DNA from: an uncultured Gemmataceae bacterium
GTDB taxonomy: Bacteria > Planctomycetota > Planctomycetia > Gemmatales > Gemmataceae
DNA length: 64,000 bases
Assembly: GCA_937923405.1 (NCBI GenBank)
Contig: CALDUY010000028.1
Location: 36,695 to 100,694 of the forward strand
Direction of reading: 5' to 3'
Shown here piece by piece: positions 8,420 to 16,576 of this stretch. The translations under genes and the position numbers were made by a program. Below the pieces are notes generated by a model that saw only the letters and a list, made by a program, of their open reading frames with translations, was not told the origin of the DNA and ran no database searches. Every line of letters begins with the position of its first letter. The stretch's first letter is position 1.

Positions 8420-9385
8420 TCACCAGTTGCCGCCGAGTACCTCGCCGCCGTTGCGTGTCCCGACCGCGCGCCAGGTGGCAAGACTGACTCCGTTGCTGAC
8501 GAACCGCACCGACCCATCGCACAGCGAGATGTTGACACCACCGGAGTGGTTGCTGTTGGCCGTGGTCATGATTCGCGACGGCGGAAACATACATGATCGC
8601 GTGTTCGGTGGAGCCGAGTGCCAGTAACTCGTCGTCGAGTGATAGCCGTACAGCCACGACCCGCCGACGTTGGAGTAGCTCTGGAAAGCCAGGTTGTTGA
8701 TGTCGATGGCAGCACAGTCGGCAATCGCCTGGTCGGCAGTCGCGGGATAGGTGCCCGGACGGAAGGTATCGCCTCGCTCCATCACCACCGATTGGCTAAA
8801 GTCGCCGATCAGATGCTCGCTGAACGCGGCGGTGTTGCTGGTGCCGTCGGTGATGTCGGCCAATTTCAGGGCGTTGTTGACGTCGAATGGACCGTTGGCC
8901 GGCGGCATGGCGTTGTTGACTCCAGCGGCGTCGGAAATGCCGTACCACATCACCAAACTGGTGCCCTCGTTGGCGCGGTAGCTGTTGGGAGCGACTCCCG
9001 GCGGGACTCGCGAGGTGGTGTCCGACGGACAGAGGAACGTCTTGATGGTGGTGGCGTTGGCCGCCGCGTTGTTGGCGTGCGCCCAGCCAACGCTGAAGTT
9101 GATCAGCTTAAAGACGTTGTCCTGCTCGATGTAGGGCAGCAACCGACTGGCGGCGGACAGTGCCTCGTTGTTGGGGAAGGTCCGCCCGCGCGGCAGATAC
9201 TTGTAGTCGCCCTCGTAGTTGTGCAGAGCCAGTGCTAACTGTTTGAGGTTATTCTGGCACTGCATCCGAGCTGCCGCCTCGCGGACCTTCTGTACCGCTG
9301 GCAATAATAGGCTAATGAGGATAGCAATAATCGCTATTACGACTAGCAGTTCGATCAGCGTGAAACCGTGACGTCGTCGCAACAT
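8420..9385 (-). CDS. DUF1559 prepilin-like protein
   Basis: This is a 321-residue protein with a type IV/pseudopilin N-terminus: RRHGFTLIELLVVIAIIAIL, where prepilin peptidase would cut after the Gly and Glu5 is present. Next comes the planctomycete DUF1559 signature (LLPAVQKVREAAARMQCQNNLKQ) and, near the C-terminus, the H-x-G-G SLCDGSVRFVSNGV block. These proteins are exported by a type II-like system and are very abundant in planctomycetes; their role is unknown. The start is ATG 9385, nine bases after AGGAG; ATG 9394 abuts the same site. It is followed at once by the lipoprotein gene 8026-8412. Confidence 0.9.
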   Translation of the reverse strand: MLRRRHGFTLIELLVVIAIIAILISLLLPAVQKVREAAARMQCQNNLKQLALALHNYEGDYKYLPRGRTFPNNEALSAASRLLPYIEQDNVFKLINFSVGWAHANNAAANATTIKTFLCPSDTTSRVPPGVAPNSYRANEGTSLVMWYGISDAAGVNNAMPPANGPFDVNNALKLADITDGTSNTAAFSEHLIGDFSQSVVMERGDTFRPGTYPATADQAIADCAAIDINNLAFQSYSNVGGSWLYGYHSTTSYWHSAPPNTRSCMFPPSRIMTTANSNHSGGVNISLCDGSVRFVSNGVSLATWRAVGTRNGGEVLGGNW

Positions 9386-9550
9386 AAGTCGCATCTCCTG
9401 AGGATGAAAATTCAAGTACCCCCAAAATAATTGCGGAACAACTAGAAGCCTCTTCTCGGCCCAGCCCCACGAGACGAATTGGGGCCCAACCCTCTACCAG
9501 TGAGGACTATCACTGGCGTACCTCTTGACTGTCCGGCCCCGCCAACGCTC
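9386..9550. other. Intergenic stretch with 7-bp hairpin
   Basis: This stretch separates the 9551-9922 lipoprotein from the next DUF1559 gene. CCAGTGA (9497-9503) and TCACTGG (9510-9516) form a 7-bp stem with a six-base loop. There is no T-run, so it may be a weak terminator, a processing site or nothing; it leaves open whether 6716-12115 is one transcript or two. Confidence 0.4.
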
Positions 9551-9922
9551 TCAGGGGCCGAGCGCTTCTCGGGTAATCACCACTTTGGGCGTCGTGTCGA
9601 TCAGGTAGCCGATCTCACGTTCGATCACTTTGCCCGACTTGTCGCGGATAGACAGCTTGACCTTGCATCGCCCCTGCCGGCCAGACAGTTCAATCTGACC
9701 TACCTCGCTTTTGACCAGTTCTTTGCCGGCGACAAACTCCGGCTCATTGAAGTACATCGCTGGAGTGCGGGCCTGTAGATCGGCAGGCTTCTCTCCCGCC
9801 TTCCAGGCATCCAGAGCCACCCGCAAGACTTCGCCCGCCTGAACAGGATCAACCGGCGGATCGATCGGCCCACTGCAACCAACAAGAGCGATAAAACCGA
9901 GGAAAAACATCCTCTTTTTCAT
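9551..9922 (-). CDS. Small lipoprotein, paralogue of the 8026-8412 product
   Basis: This is a 123-residue lipoprotein (MKKRMFFLGFIALVGCSG, lipobox ALVGC). Its mature part (DPVQAGEVLRVALDAWKAGE, DLQARTPAMYFNEPEF, KVVITREALG) is homologous end to end to the lipoprotein at 8026-8412. Its ATG overlaps the stop of the upstream deiodinase-like gene (ATGA, 9919-9922), so the two are translationally coupled. The function is unknown. The pair of lipoproteins, each downstream of a DUF1559 gene, looks like a duplicated cassette. Confidence 0.82.
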   Translation of the reverse strand: MKKRMFFLGFIALVGCSGPIDPPVDPVQAGEVLRVALDAWKAGEKPADLQARTPAMYFNEPEFVAGKELVKSEVGQIELSGRQGRCKVKLSIRDKSGKVIEREIGYLIDTTPKVVITREALGP

Positions 9923-11175
9923 GGTGCCCCCACTTTCTCGCTCATGGGGGGCGCAAGCTGAGCTTCTAGCAGGGCCATCACCAGGGCTTGCTCCATCTCC
10001 TCGGGGCGGAAACCGAACGGACCGCGGCCACTCTTGAAGGCCACTACGCCTTTGGGGTCGATCACGTACAGCCGCGACGGCATACCGCTGTAGGCGTGGC
10101 CCACTGGATCGTTCATCTCATCCACCAACACCGGGATAGTTGGCGAGGTGAGCTTGACGAACTTCTCGGCCACCTGCACGCGCTCCGCATAGGTCTTGGG
10201 TTGCTTGATGTCCTCGCCCATGCTCCAGCCATCGGAAGGGTGGGCCTCGCGGACGTAGATCATCAGGAATGTCGCGTCTTGGCTGAATTGCTTGGCCACT
10301 GGCTCGACCGATGGGTAGGAGTTGCAGAACGGCCCGCAAGTGTAGTTGCCGAACACCAGCACGACTGGCCGCTTACCAATAACATTGGAGAGCTGAATTG
10401 TCTGTTTGCCATCGATCGTTTTCAGGGAGAAGTTGGGAGCGGGCTGACCGATACTCGGTCCCTCGTTCATCGAGCCAATTTCGCCGGCAAACAGCCCACG
10501 CACCAGGGTGGCGCGGAAGTTGGCCGACGCCCTCTTCGCGGAGTTGCCCTTGGCGGCGTCAGGTCGACTGAGCCGGCGGCCGCCGCTGGCCTTCAAGATG
10601 GCGTCACGGAACTCATCGACAGTCAGGGTTTCTTTGCCGTTAGCTGCCTTGTCGAAGAACTCCAGCCATTCTTTTTTCGTTAGCTCGCCATCCCCAGCCG
10701 TGTTCATCCGTCGAAACACGTTCCGCAGGAAAGCCGACTGTTGCAGGTAGACGCTCTTCTCCGACCAGTCCAGATCGTCGGGAGTAATCACGCCATTTCG
10801 GTCGCGATCCACTCGAGCGAATTGCACATCGCTGCCTTTGAACTCCTTCCGCGAGATGGCTCCCGAGGCCGGATCAAGACCGTGCAATTTGGCCAACCAG
10901 GACCAGGTGTAGCGCGTCTGAGCTGGACCGAACCAGCCTTCATTCGGTCCCATTCGCGAGCCGCGCAAGATAGCGAGCAGCATCCGCATGGCTTCCGGTG
11001 GTTGCTTCCCCTGATAACCAGCTTCGAGCAGGTCGGCTGCCGCTAGGGCGACGGCTGGATCGGTAAGTATTTTTTCGTTGACCTTGGGCAGTTCTGGCGG
11101 CGGATCGGCGGCCAGCGTCGTCGTCACCAGCAGACCAAGAAGGCCGAAGGAAATCCAACTGCGAGGGATCATCAT
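9919..11175 (-). CDS. EF-hand plus deiodinase-like thioredoxin-fold protein, secreted
   Basis: This is a 418-residue exported protein (signal ISFGLLGLLVTTTLAA). The middle has two EF-hand-like loops (DRDRNGVITPDD at 123-134; NTAGDGELTKKE at 158-169). The C-terminal half is a redoxin-type domain. IGQPAPNFSLKT is followed by FGNYTCGPFCNSYPSVE (Cys280, Cys284) and then FLMIYVREAHPSDGW. That last block is the signature of the iodothyronine deiodinase family, with Cys where animal enzymes have selenocysteine. AAGGA lies eight bases before ATG 11175. The gene lies 19 bases after a DUF1559 gene and overlaps the next lipoprotein by four bases. It is likely a calcium-responsive thiol redox protein; deiodination itself is not implied. 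Confidence 0.82.
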   Translation of the reverse strand: MMIPRSWISFGLLGLLVTTTLAADPPPELPKVNEKILTDPAVALAAADLLEAGYQGKQPPEAMRMLLAILRGSRMGPNEGWFGPAQTRYTWSWLAKLHGLDPASGAISRKEFKGSDVQFARVDRDRNGVITPDDLDWSEKSVYLQQSAFLRNVFRRMNTAGDGELTKKEWLEFFDKAANGKETLTVDEFRDAILKASGGRRLSRPDAAKGNSAKRASANFRATLVRGLFAGEIGSMNEGPSIGQPAPNFSLKTIDGKQTIQLSNVIGKRPVVLVFGNYTCGPFCNSYPSVEPVAKQFSQDATFLMIYVREAHPSDGWSMGEDIKQPKTYAERVQVAEKFVKLTSPTIPVLVDEMNDPVGHAYSGMPSRLYVIDPKGVVAFKSGRGPFGFRPEEMEQALVMALLEAQLAPPMSEKVGAP

Positions 11176-11194
11176 TGTGTCGGTCCTTGTTGAA

Positions 11195-12115
11195 TTAGAA
11201 GTTGCTGTTGAACACTTCCCCGCCGTTACGAGTGCCCAAGGCTCGCCAGGTGAACAGATTGATGTTGTTGTTCACGAACCGCACCGACCCATCGCACATC
11301 ATTACGTTCAGACCATTGCTATGCGCACTGTTGGCCGGCATCGTGCAGTGCGAGGGTGGGAAGGCGCAACTCTTGGTATTGGGCAGGCTGACGTGCTGAT
11401 ACAGCGTCATATGCCAGGTCTGCATCCAGTGTTGCCCGTAGTCGGAACGCCACTGGAAGGCCAGGTTGGTGGCGTCCAGCGCGGCGCAGATGTTGGCGGC
11501 TTCGTCGGCGCTGGTCACCGTGCCTCCAGGAGACATCAGATCGGTCGCAGGGGTGGCGATGGCATTGTTGAAATCCCCTTTGCGTCGTTCCGAGAAGCAA
11601 GCGGTGTTACTCGTGCCGTCCAGAATGTCTGTGAAAGTGACCTTTGTTCCTCGAAACATGAACACGCCGCGAGTATCGCTGGACGCGAAAGTGATGTCGC
11701 TGCCGTAGTTGAAGACGTAGTTGTTGCCCCCATTACCGGCAGGCACCTGATTCTGTGGGTCAGATGGGCACAAATAAGTAGATACCGCCACGGCCCGAGG
11801 ACCGTTGTTGTTCGCATGACTCGGGGCAACCGTGAAGTCGATGGTCTTGAATAAATTGTCCTGCTCAATGTAAGGCAGGATCAGCGCCTGAGCGGAAAAG
11901 CCTCGCGCATCCCCTCCAGGCGGCAGTCGCTCTATTGTGCTGTGGTAGTTATGCAGAGCGACGCCGATTTGTTTCAGGTTGTTCTGGCACTGCATCCGAG
12001 CTGCTGCCTCGCGCACCTTCTGGACAGCCGGCAGCAGCAAGCCGATGAGAATAGCAATAATGGCAATGACCACCAGCAACTCGATCAGGGTAAAACCACG
12101 ACGTGAGCGCACCAT
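11195..12115 (-). CDS. DUF1559 prepilin-like protein
   Basis: This 306-residue protein begins with a prepilin-type N-terminus (RSRRGFTLIELLVVIAIIAIL) followed by LLPAVQKVREAAARMQCQNN, the DUF1559 signature. The C-terminal block is HSNGLNVMMCDGSVRFVNN. The start is ATG 12115 with GGGAG about seven bases upstream; the longer frame depends on a TTG inside that site. It is the first gene of the run of exported proteins reading toward 6716. It is paralogous to the products at 8420 and 42801. The function of the family is unknown; secretion by the type II-like machinery is expected. Confidence 0.9.
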   Translation of the reverse strand: MVRSRRGFTLIELLVVIAIIAILIGLLLPAVQKVREAAARMQCQNNLKQIGVALHNYHSTIERLPPGGDARGFSAQALILPYIEQDNLFKTIDFTVAPSHANNNGPRAVAVSTYLCPSDPQNQVPAGNGGNNYVFNYGSDITFASSDTRGVFMFRGTKVTFTDILDGTSNTACFSERRKGDFNNAIATPATDLMSPGGTVTSADEAANICAALDATNLAFQWRSDYGQHWMQTWHMTLYQHVSLPNTKSCAFPPSHCTMPANSAHSNGLNVMMCDGSVRFVNNNINLFTWRALGTRNGGEVFNSNF

Positions 12116-12358
12116 CAGTGCTCTCCCTCTCAAAAAACGAGAACAATAAAGATCAAAATAAGTCCAATCTAGTCAACGAACTGCGCGCAGCCGAGGCGCA
12201 GTAGCCCCGAACATGGCAAGCGCTTTGCTCGTGTAGGTTGACCGTTACAGGAGCGTGTCCTCCACGAACTCAACACAGTGTGTCGGTCAATCGATCCCGA
12301 CACGGAATCGCATCCGCGCGAAAACAATCTTTGAGCGTGAAAAAAACCGAGTGAAGGT

Positions 12359-12772
12359 TCAGAACGTAGGTCGAGGTGGATGGAAGATGGAAGAAGGGAC
12401 TCCGGAACAGGGTAGGCACGTCCGCACAGCCAGCCACTCACCAGCTTCCGGCTGGGCTAATCGTAACGTGGCGATCAGGACACTCCAGGAATCGCTTGAC
12501 CAAGTCGGCGGAGGGCTGACCGGTACAAAAGGCAACTCGTCGGACCGCGAACAGGACAATCCCGTACAGGGTTTCAACGGTCCGGAGTGTCGAGATAGAT
12601 CCACCGTAACTAGCGGTGTGTCGTTTTCTAGGGAAACGAGTTGGTTGTCTTGACGGAAGCGGACGTGATGGCCGCAGCCGGCCTGAGCTTGCGAAGCGAA
12701 GTACAAATCCCCCACGAGCAGGACACAAAGTCCTGTCGAGAGTTTCAGCAGGAGAGCTGCTAAGGATCGCAC
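12359..12772 (-). CDS. Small secreted Cys/Pro-rich protein, unknown
   Basis: This is a 137-residue frame with a convincing signal peptide (LAALLLKLSTGLCVLLVGDLYF, then ASQAQA) followed by GCGHHVRF. The mature part contains Cys pairs (PCTGLSCS, TCLPCSG) and a Pro/Ser-rich middle (VPVSPPPTW). The start is a GTG (12770-12772) without a good ribosome site, so translation is less certain. It is divergent from the DUF3500 gene and reads toward the DUF1559 operon. Short secreted proteins with an AGCGHHV-like start occur in planctomycetes, as far as I recall, but I know no function. Confidence 0.55.
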   Translation of the reverse strand: MRSLAALLLKLSTGLCVLLVGDLYFASQAQAGCGHHVRFRQDNQLVSLENDTPLVTVDLSRHSGPLKPCTGLSCSRSDELPFVPVSPPPTWSSDSWSVLIATLRLAQPEAGEWLAVRTCLPCSGVPSSIFHPPRPTF

Positions 12773-12814
12773 TGGTAGTCCGCTAGTCCGTTATTCTGAC
12801 AGGAATCACGAATC

Positions 12815-12831
12815 GGTTGAGTCTCTCAACC
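12815..12831. promoter_or_regulatory. 7-bp perfect hairpin in a divergent intergenic region
   Basis: GGTTGAG (12815-12821), loop TCT, CTCAACC (12825-12831). It sits between the divergent small secreted gene and the DUF3500 gene, so it could be an operator or a leader hairpin. No promoter hexamers were clear around it. Confidence 0.3.
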
Positions 12832-12997
12832 TCTCGCAACAGAACAGATGTTATCACCTCCAGCGACAGTGTCAAGAAAAGGATCGAGAATTTTCATCCG
12901 CGGAAATCCGCCTTAGTGGCCCCTTGCGTTCGACAGGTTGGCATGGTGAAATGCCGCCTAGTGGATTGCTCGCTCCGCTTTGAGGGAGACATCGGTC

Positions 12998-14032
12998 ATG
13001 ACGGTGAAGCGACTCTTGCTCGTTCTGGGAATGACGGCGTTGTTGAGTACGGCGGCGTTCGTCGCTCGGGAGATCGAACCAGCCGGCTCGAAGATGGTCA
13101 CAGCCGCGGAGAAGTTCCTCGCCAGCCTCGACGAAGCCAAGAAGAAACAAGCCACGTTCGAGTTCGACGACTCCGAACGTTATCGCTACTTCTTCACGCC
13201 TCAACAAGAAATGGGGAAGGCGACCAGAAAAGGATTACCCCTATCTGAAATGTCAGAAAAACAACGTGCTTTGGCCCGCGAGTTGCTCCGCGCCGGCACC
13301 AGCGAAGTCGGCTTCCAGAAGGCCACCACCATCATGAGCCTGGAATCGATCCTGGCCGCTCTCGAAAAGAAAGGCCGCATCGTTCGGGATCCCGACTGGT
13401 ACTTCTTCAGCATCTTCGGCCCCCCCTCGAAGACCGGCAAATGGGGCTGGCGTGTCGAGGGGCATCACCTTTCGTTGAATTTCACTCTCGAAGGCAGCAA
13501 AATCGTCGCCGCCACGCCCTTCGTCATGTGTGCCAATCCAGCCATCGTGAAAGGCGGCGACCGCAAAGGCACAGTGGCCCTGCCCGAATCGCTGCAACCG
13601 TACCGCGATTTTCTGGCCGCTCTCGACGACGCGCAAAAGAAGTCCGCGCGACAGGCCAAACTGCATGCCGAAGTCGAGGAGAACAAAGCAAAACCTGGCG
13701 TTGGTAAGCCGACCGGTCTCAAGGCCGACCAGCTCAACGACAAGCAAAAATCGCTGTTGTGGAAGCTGATCGAAGGTTACGCCCAGCGGATGCCCGATGA
13801 GGTGGCCGCTGCCGAACTGCGTTCGATCAAGGAAACGGGGATGGATCAGGTCTACTTCTCCTACGCGGTCGAGGAGACGCGCAAGGGGCAACCGTTTTCC
13901 TATCGCATACAGGGGCCGACATTTGTCATCGAGTTTCTCAACGAACAGAACGACTCGGCAGGCAATCCAGCCAATCACATTCACAGTGCCTGGCGAAACG
14001 TCAACGGGGACTTCGGGCTGGGAGTCAAGTGA
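12998..14032 (+). CDS. DUF3500 domain protein, secreted
   Basis: This is a 344-residue protein with a signal peptide (TVKRLLLVLGMTALLSTAAFVA). It matches the DUF3500 family by its layout: AAEKFLASLDEAKKKQATFEF, then RYRYFFTPQ, LSEMSEKQRALARELL, the central WYFFSIFGPPSKTGKWGWRVEGHHLSLNF block and a C-terminal IQGPTFVIEFLNEQ followed by NHIHSAWRN. Several conserved His and Trp residues suggest ligand or metal binding, but the function is not established. ATG 12998 follows GAGGGAG by nine bases. It converges with recN. Confidence 0.88.
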   Translation: MTVKRLLLVLGMTALLSTAAFVAREIEPAGSKMVTAAEKFLASLDEAKKKQATFEFDDSERYRYFFTPQQEMGKATRKGLPLSEMSEKQRALARELLRAGTSEVGFQKATTIMSLESILAALEKKGRIVRDPDWYFFSIFGPPSKTGKWGWRVEGHHLSLNFTLEGSKIVAATPFVMCANPAIVKGGDRKGTVALPESLQPYRDFLAALDDAQKKSARQAKLHAEVEENKAKPGVGKPTGLKADQLNDKQKSLLWKLIEGYAQRMPDEVAAAELRSIKETGMDQVYFSYAVEETRKGQPFSYRIQGPTFVIEFLNEQNDSAGNPANHIHSAWRNVNGDFGLGVK

Positions 14033-14071
14033 CCGAGGCGGCTTCGACGAGACCGAGGAACGAGTCGTGGT

Positions 14072-15766
14072 TCATCGGCCTCGTCGAGCAGCTTCCAGCA
14101 TAGCTTCGGCTTCCTGGAGGGTCGTTTCACTGCGTGACTCACCCCGTAACATGGCAGCTAACTCTTCTTTCCTTTCCAGATCCTGTAACTCTGTGATAGT
14201 AGTCAAAGTCCGACCTTTGCTACGTGTCTTACGAATCGACCAATGATGGGCCGCGTAGCTGGCTACCTGCGGCAGATGCGTCACGCAAATCACCTGATGG
14301 GTCCGGCCCAAAGCGGCGAGTTTCTGGCCGAGCATGTCTCCGAGGCGGCCTCCGACGTTGGCGTCGATCTCGTCGAAAATGAGCGTCTCCGTCTCCTCGC
14401 AACTGGCCAGCACGGTTTTCAGGGCCAGCATCGTTCGCGACAGTTCGCCACCCGAGGCCACTTTTCGTAAGGGACGGGCTGGCTCGCCGGGATTCGCCGC
14501 CAGCGTTAGTTCCAGTTCGTCGAGGCCGAACGCCGGTACCTCCGCGCCGGGATCGGCGCTTAGTTCCCGCACCGTCCAGTCCGCGCTGAGCCGCGCATCC
14601 GGCATGCCCAGATCACTCAGTTCTTTCTGCACTGCCGTCGTCAATCGTTTGGCTACTTTATGTCGCAGTTTCGATAGTTCCAGAGCGGCTTGTTGCAGCT
14701 GGACGAACAGTCGGTGCATCTCCGCATCCAGATTGTCCAGGTCGTCTTCTTCAGCCTGTAGTTTGGCTTCCTGCTCGTCCAAGCCGATGCGATAGACGAT
14801 CAATTCGTCAATTGTTTTACGATATTTCGACTCCAATTTGCGCAAAAACTGAATCCGAGCCTCGACTTCGCCGAGCCGTTGCGGATCCGACTCCCAGTGT
14901 TCGCCCAATCGACGCAGGGTCTGAGCCACATCCCGCACCTGTCCCAGCAGCGATTGCAACTCCTCGACCACGGGGGACAAATCGCCGACCACCTCGACCC
15001 AACCGCCGGCTTCGCGTTCGACCTTTCCTAGTTGCTCGACAATCGATCCTTCATCCTCATACAGGATCGCGTAACTCTGCTGAGCAAAGGCCTGCAACTG
15101 TTGGGCGTTGGCCAACCGTTGTCGTTCGCGCTGCAACTCGGCGAGTTCGCCCGGTTCCAACTTGGCCTGATCCAGTTCCTCGCGCTCAAAACGGAGCAAG
15201 GCCAACTCCCGCTGCCGCCGCTGCCTCTCCCCCGAGAGCGTCTGATAGCGTTTACGAACCTGACGCAACTGCTCCGCTAGCTCGAGATACGCCTGACGCT
15301 GCTTGCTTAGTCCGCCGAACGCATCGAGTAGTTCGAGTTGATAATTCGGTTCCAGCAGCGACTGTGTCTGGCGTTGGCCGTGCAGATCGACCAAAAGCCT
15401 GCCAATCTGCTCCAGCGTTTTCAACGCGATTGGCTCGTCATTGACGTAGGCTCCGCCACGGCCCGAACGGCTTAACCGTCGGCTCAGCAGAATCTCGTTC
15501 TCCTTCAATTCAAGATCTAAAATATGCTCGATGGCAGCCTTAACTCGCCGACTGGTCAATTCAAATCGTCCCGTGACGCGCAATTCGTCGGCCCCGGCGC
15601 GGAGCAACTCCATCGAACCGCGTTCGCCCAGCAACAGCCCCAGCGCGCCTAACAGCAACGATTTGCCCGCGCCGGTCTCGCCGGTCCACGCGCAAAAGCC
15701 GGGACGCAGTTCGAAGCGAACATCCTCAATCAACGCCAGGTTGCGAACAGCTAGTTCACGGAGCAT
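14072..15766 (-). CDS. recN: DNA repair protein RecN
   Basis: This is a 564-residue SMC-like ATPase of double-strand-break repair. It has a Walker A motif near the N-terminus (GETGAGKSLLLGAL), long coiled-coil arms (ERQRRQRELALLRFEREELDQ region), the ABC signature (VASGGELSRTMLALK) and Walker B (TLIFDEIDANVGG). ICVTHLPQVASYA is the characteristic H-loop. The length is that of typical RecN proteins. The ribosome site before ATG 15766 is poor. It is probably transcribed alone and is convergent with the DUF3500 gene. Confidence 0.95.
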   Translation of the reverse strand: MLRELAVRNLALIEDVRFELRPGFCAWTGETGAGKSLLLGALGLLLGERGSMELLRAGADELRVTGRFELTSRRVKAAIEHILDLELKENEILLSRRLSRSGRGGAYVNDEPIALKTLEQIGRLLVDLHGQRQTQSLLEPNYQLELLDAFGGLSKQRQAYLELAEQLRQVRKRYQTLSGERQRRQRELALLRFEREELDQAKLEPGELAELQRERQRLANAQQLQAFAQQSYAILYEDEGSIVEQLGKVEREAGGWVEVVGDLSPVVEELQSLLGQVRDVAQTLRRLGEHWESDPQRLGEVEARIQFLRKLESKYRKTIDELIVYRIGLDEQEAKLQAEEDDLDNLDAEMHRLFVQLQQAALELSKLRHKVAKRLTTAVQKELSDLGMPDARLSADWTVRELSADPGAEVPAFGLDELELTLAANPGEPARPLRKVASGGELSRTMLALKTVLASCEETETLIFDEIDANVGGRLGDMLGQKLAALGRTHQVICVTHLPQVASYAAHHWSIRKTRSKGRTLTTITELQDLERKEELAAMLRGESRSETTLQEAEAMLEAARRGR

Positions 15767-15870
15767 GGTTAATCACAGGATGACAAGGAAGCGGACCGCT
15801 TCACCGAGCTCAGCCGGGCTACAAAATCAGCATGTTCCACGGAAGCCAGTCCCGCCGAGTAAGTAGCTCG

Positions 15871-16458
15871 TTATCGCGGTTGGCGGGGATCTTCTAATGG
15901 CTTTTTCATTGCCTCGCGGAGACGGTCTTCGGCCTCTTGGCTCCAGTAGCCGCAGTCTAATTCGAGAAAGACCGAGGTGTAAGGCAAAGTCAGGTTCGTC
16001 TTCAGCACCAGCACTTGGAATTTCTCGGCGGCTCGGTCGAGTTTGTTGATGATCTCATTGTGCGGCAGCGCGGTAGTGGGTCGTCGGCCAATCAGGACTT
16101 TCATGCGGTTGCGCAGGCGACTGATGCCGCGTGCGTCGCGCTCCTCGACGTAGGGCAGTTCGGCATCAAGATAGACATTCGGTCGGAGGTGCTTCTGTTC
16201 CGCGAGTACCGCCAAGACGTACTCGATCACGTCGAGATGTTCGGCTCTGGTGACGATAGTTTGAATGCCAGGTTTGCACTGAGCAGGGTAGGCGGCGTCG
16301 GCGATGACGATCCAGTTGCGATGCCCCAGGACAGGAAGTTTAGCGGCCAAGCTCTGTTTCCACGGTGGCTCGCTGGGAAGTTTGTCGTCGGCGACGCTGG
16401 CCAGGGCAAAGCCGAGGCTCAACAAAGCAAGCAATCCAGTACGAACCACAGTAGCCAT
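15871..16458 (-). CDS. RbsD/FucU-like protein with signal peptide
   Basis: This is a 195-residue protein. An N-terminal signal (RTGLLALLSLGFALASVA) precedes a domain resembling RbsD/FucU mutarotases: LPVLGHRNWIVIADAAYPAQ corresponds to the GHGD...DAhfP block and FQVLVLKTNLTLPYTSVFLEL to the C-terminal ligand-binding segment. RbsD and FucU interconvert sugar anomers in the cytoplasm, so an exported relative is unusual. The His of LGH and the Asp of ADA are conserved. It is divergent from the GspE/PilB gene. The assignment is by motif only. Confidence 0.6.
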   Translation of the reverse strand: MATVVRTGLLALLSLGFALASVADDKLPSEPPWKQSLAAKLPVLGHRNWIVIADAAYPAQCKPGIQTIVTRAEHLDVIEYVLAVLAEQKHLRPNVYLDAELPYVEERDARGISRLRNRMKVLIGRRPTTALPHNEIINKLDRAAEKFQVLVLKTNLTLPYTSVFLELDCGYWSQEAEDRLREAMKKPLEDPRQPR

Positions 16459-16576
16459 GTCCGCGATCTCCCAGGAGGGGTGGGATACAATAAAGACTAG
16501 TGTACCAAGTTCACGTGCGACTTGACGGTCCCACGATCGGTCCCAATCTGACGATTTTTTCGGGGAGGCAACCGGT

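Noticed and set aside
11078..11854. 258-codon plus-strand frame opposite the DUF1559 gene
   Set aside because: It is opposite a recognised prepilin-like gene and has no family pattern.
12140..12358. Possible tRNA-like fold in the 12.2-kb intergenic region
   Set aside because: No TPsiC-type GTTCRANYC motif or acceptor pairing was found.
12872..13207. 111-codon minus-strand frame opposite the DUF3500 gene start
   Set aside because: It overlaps the well-supported plus-strand DUF3500 gene and has no ribosome site or motif.
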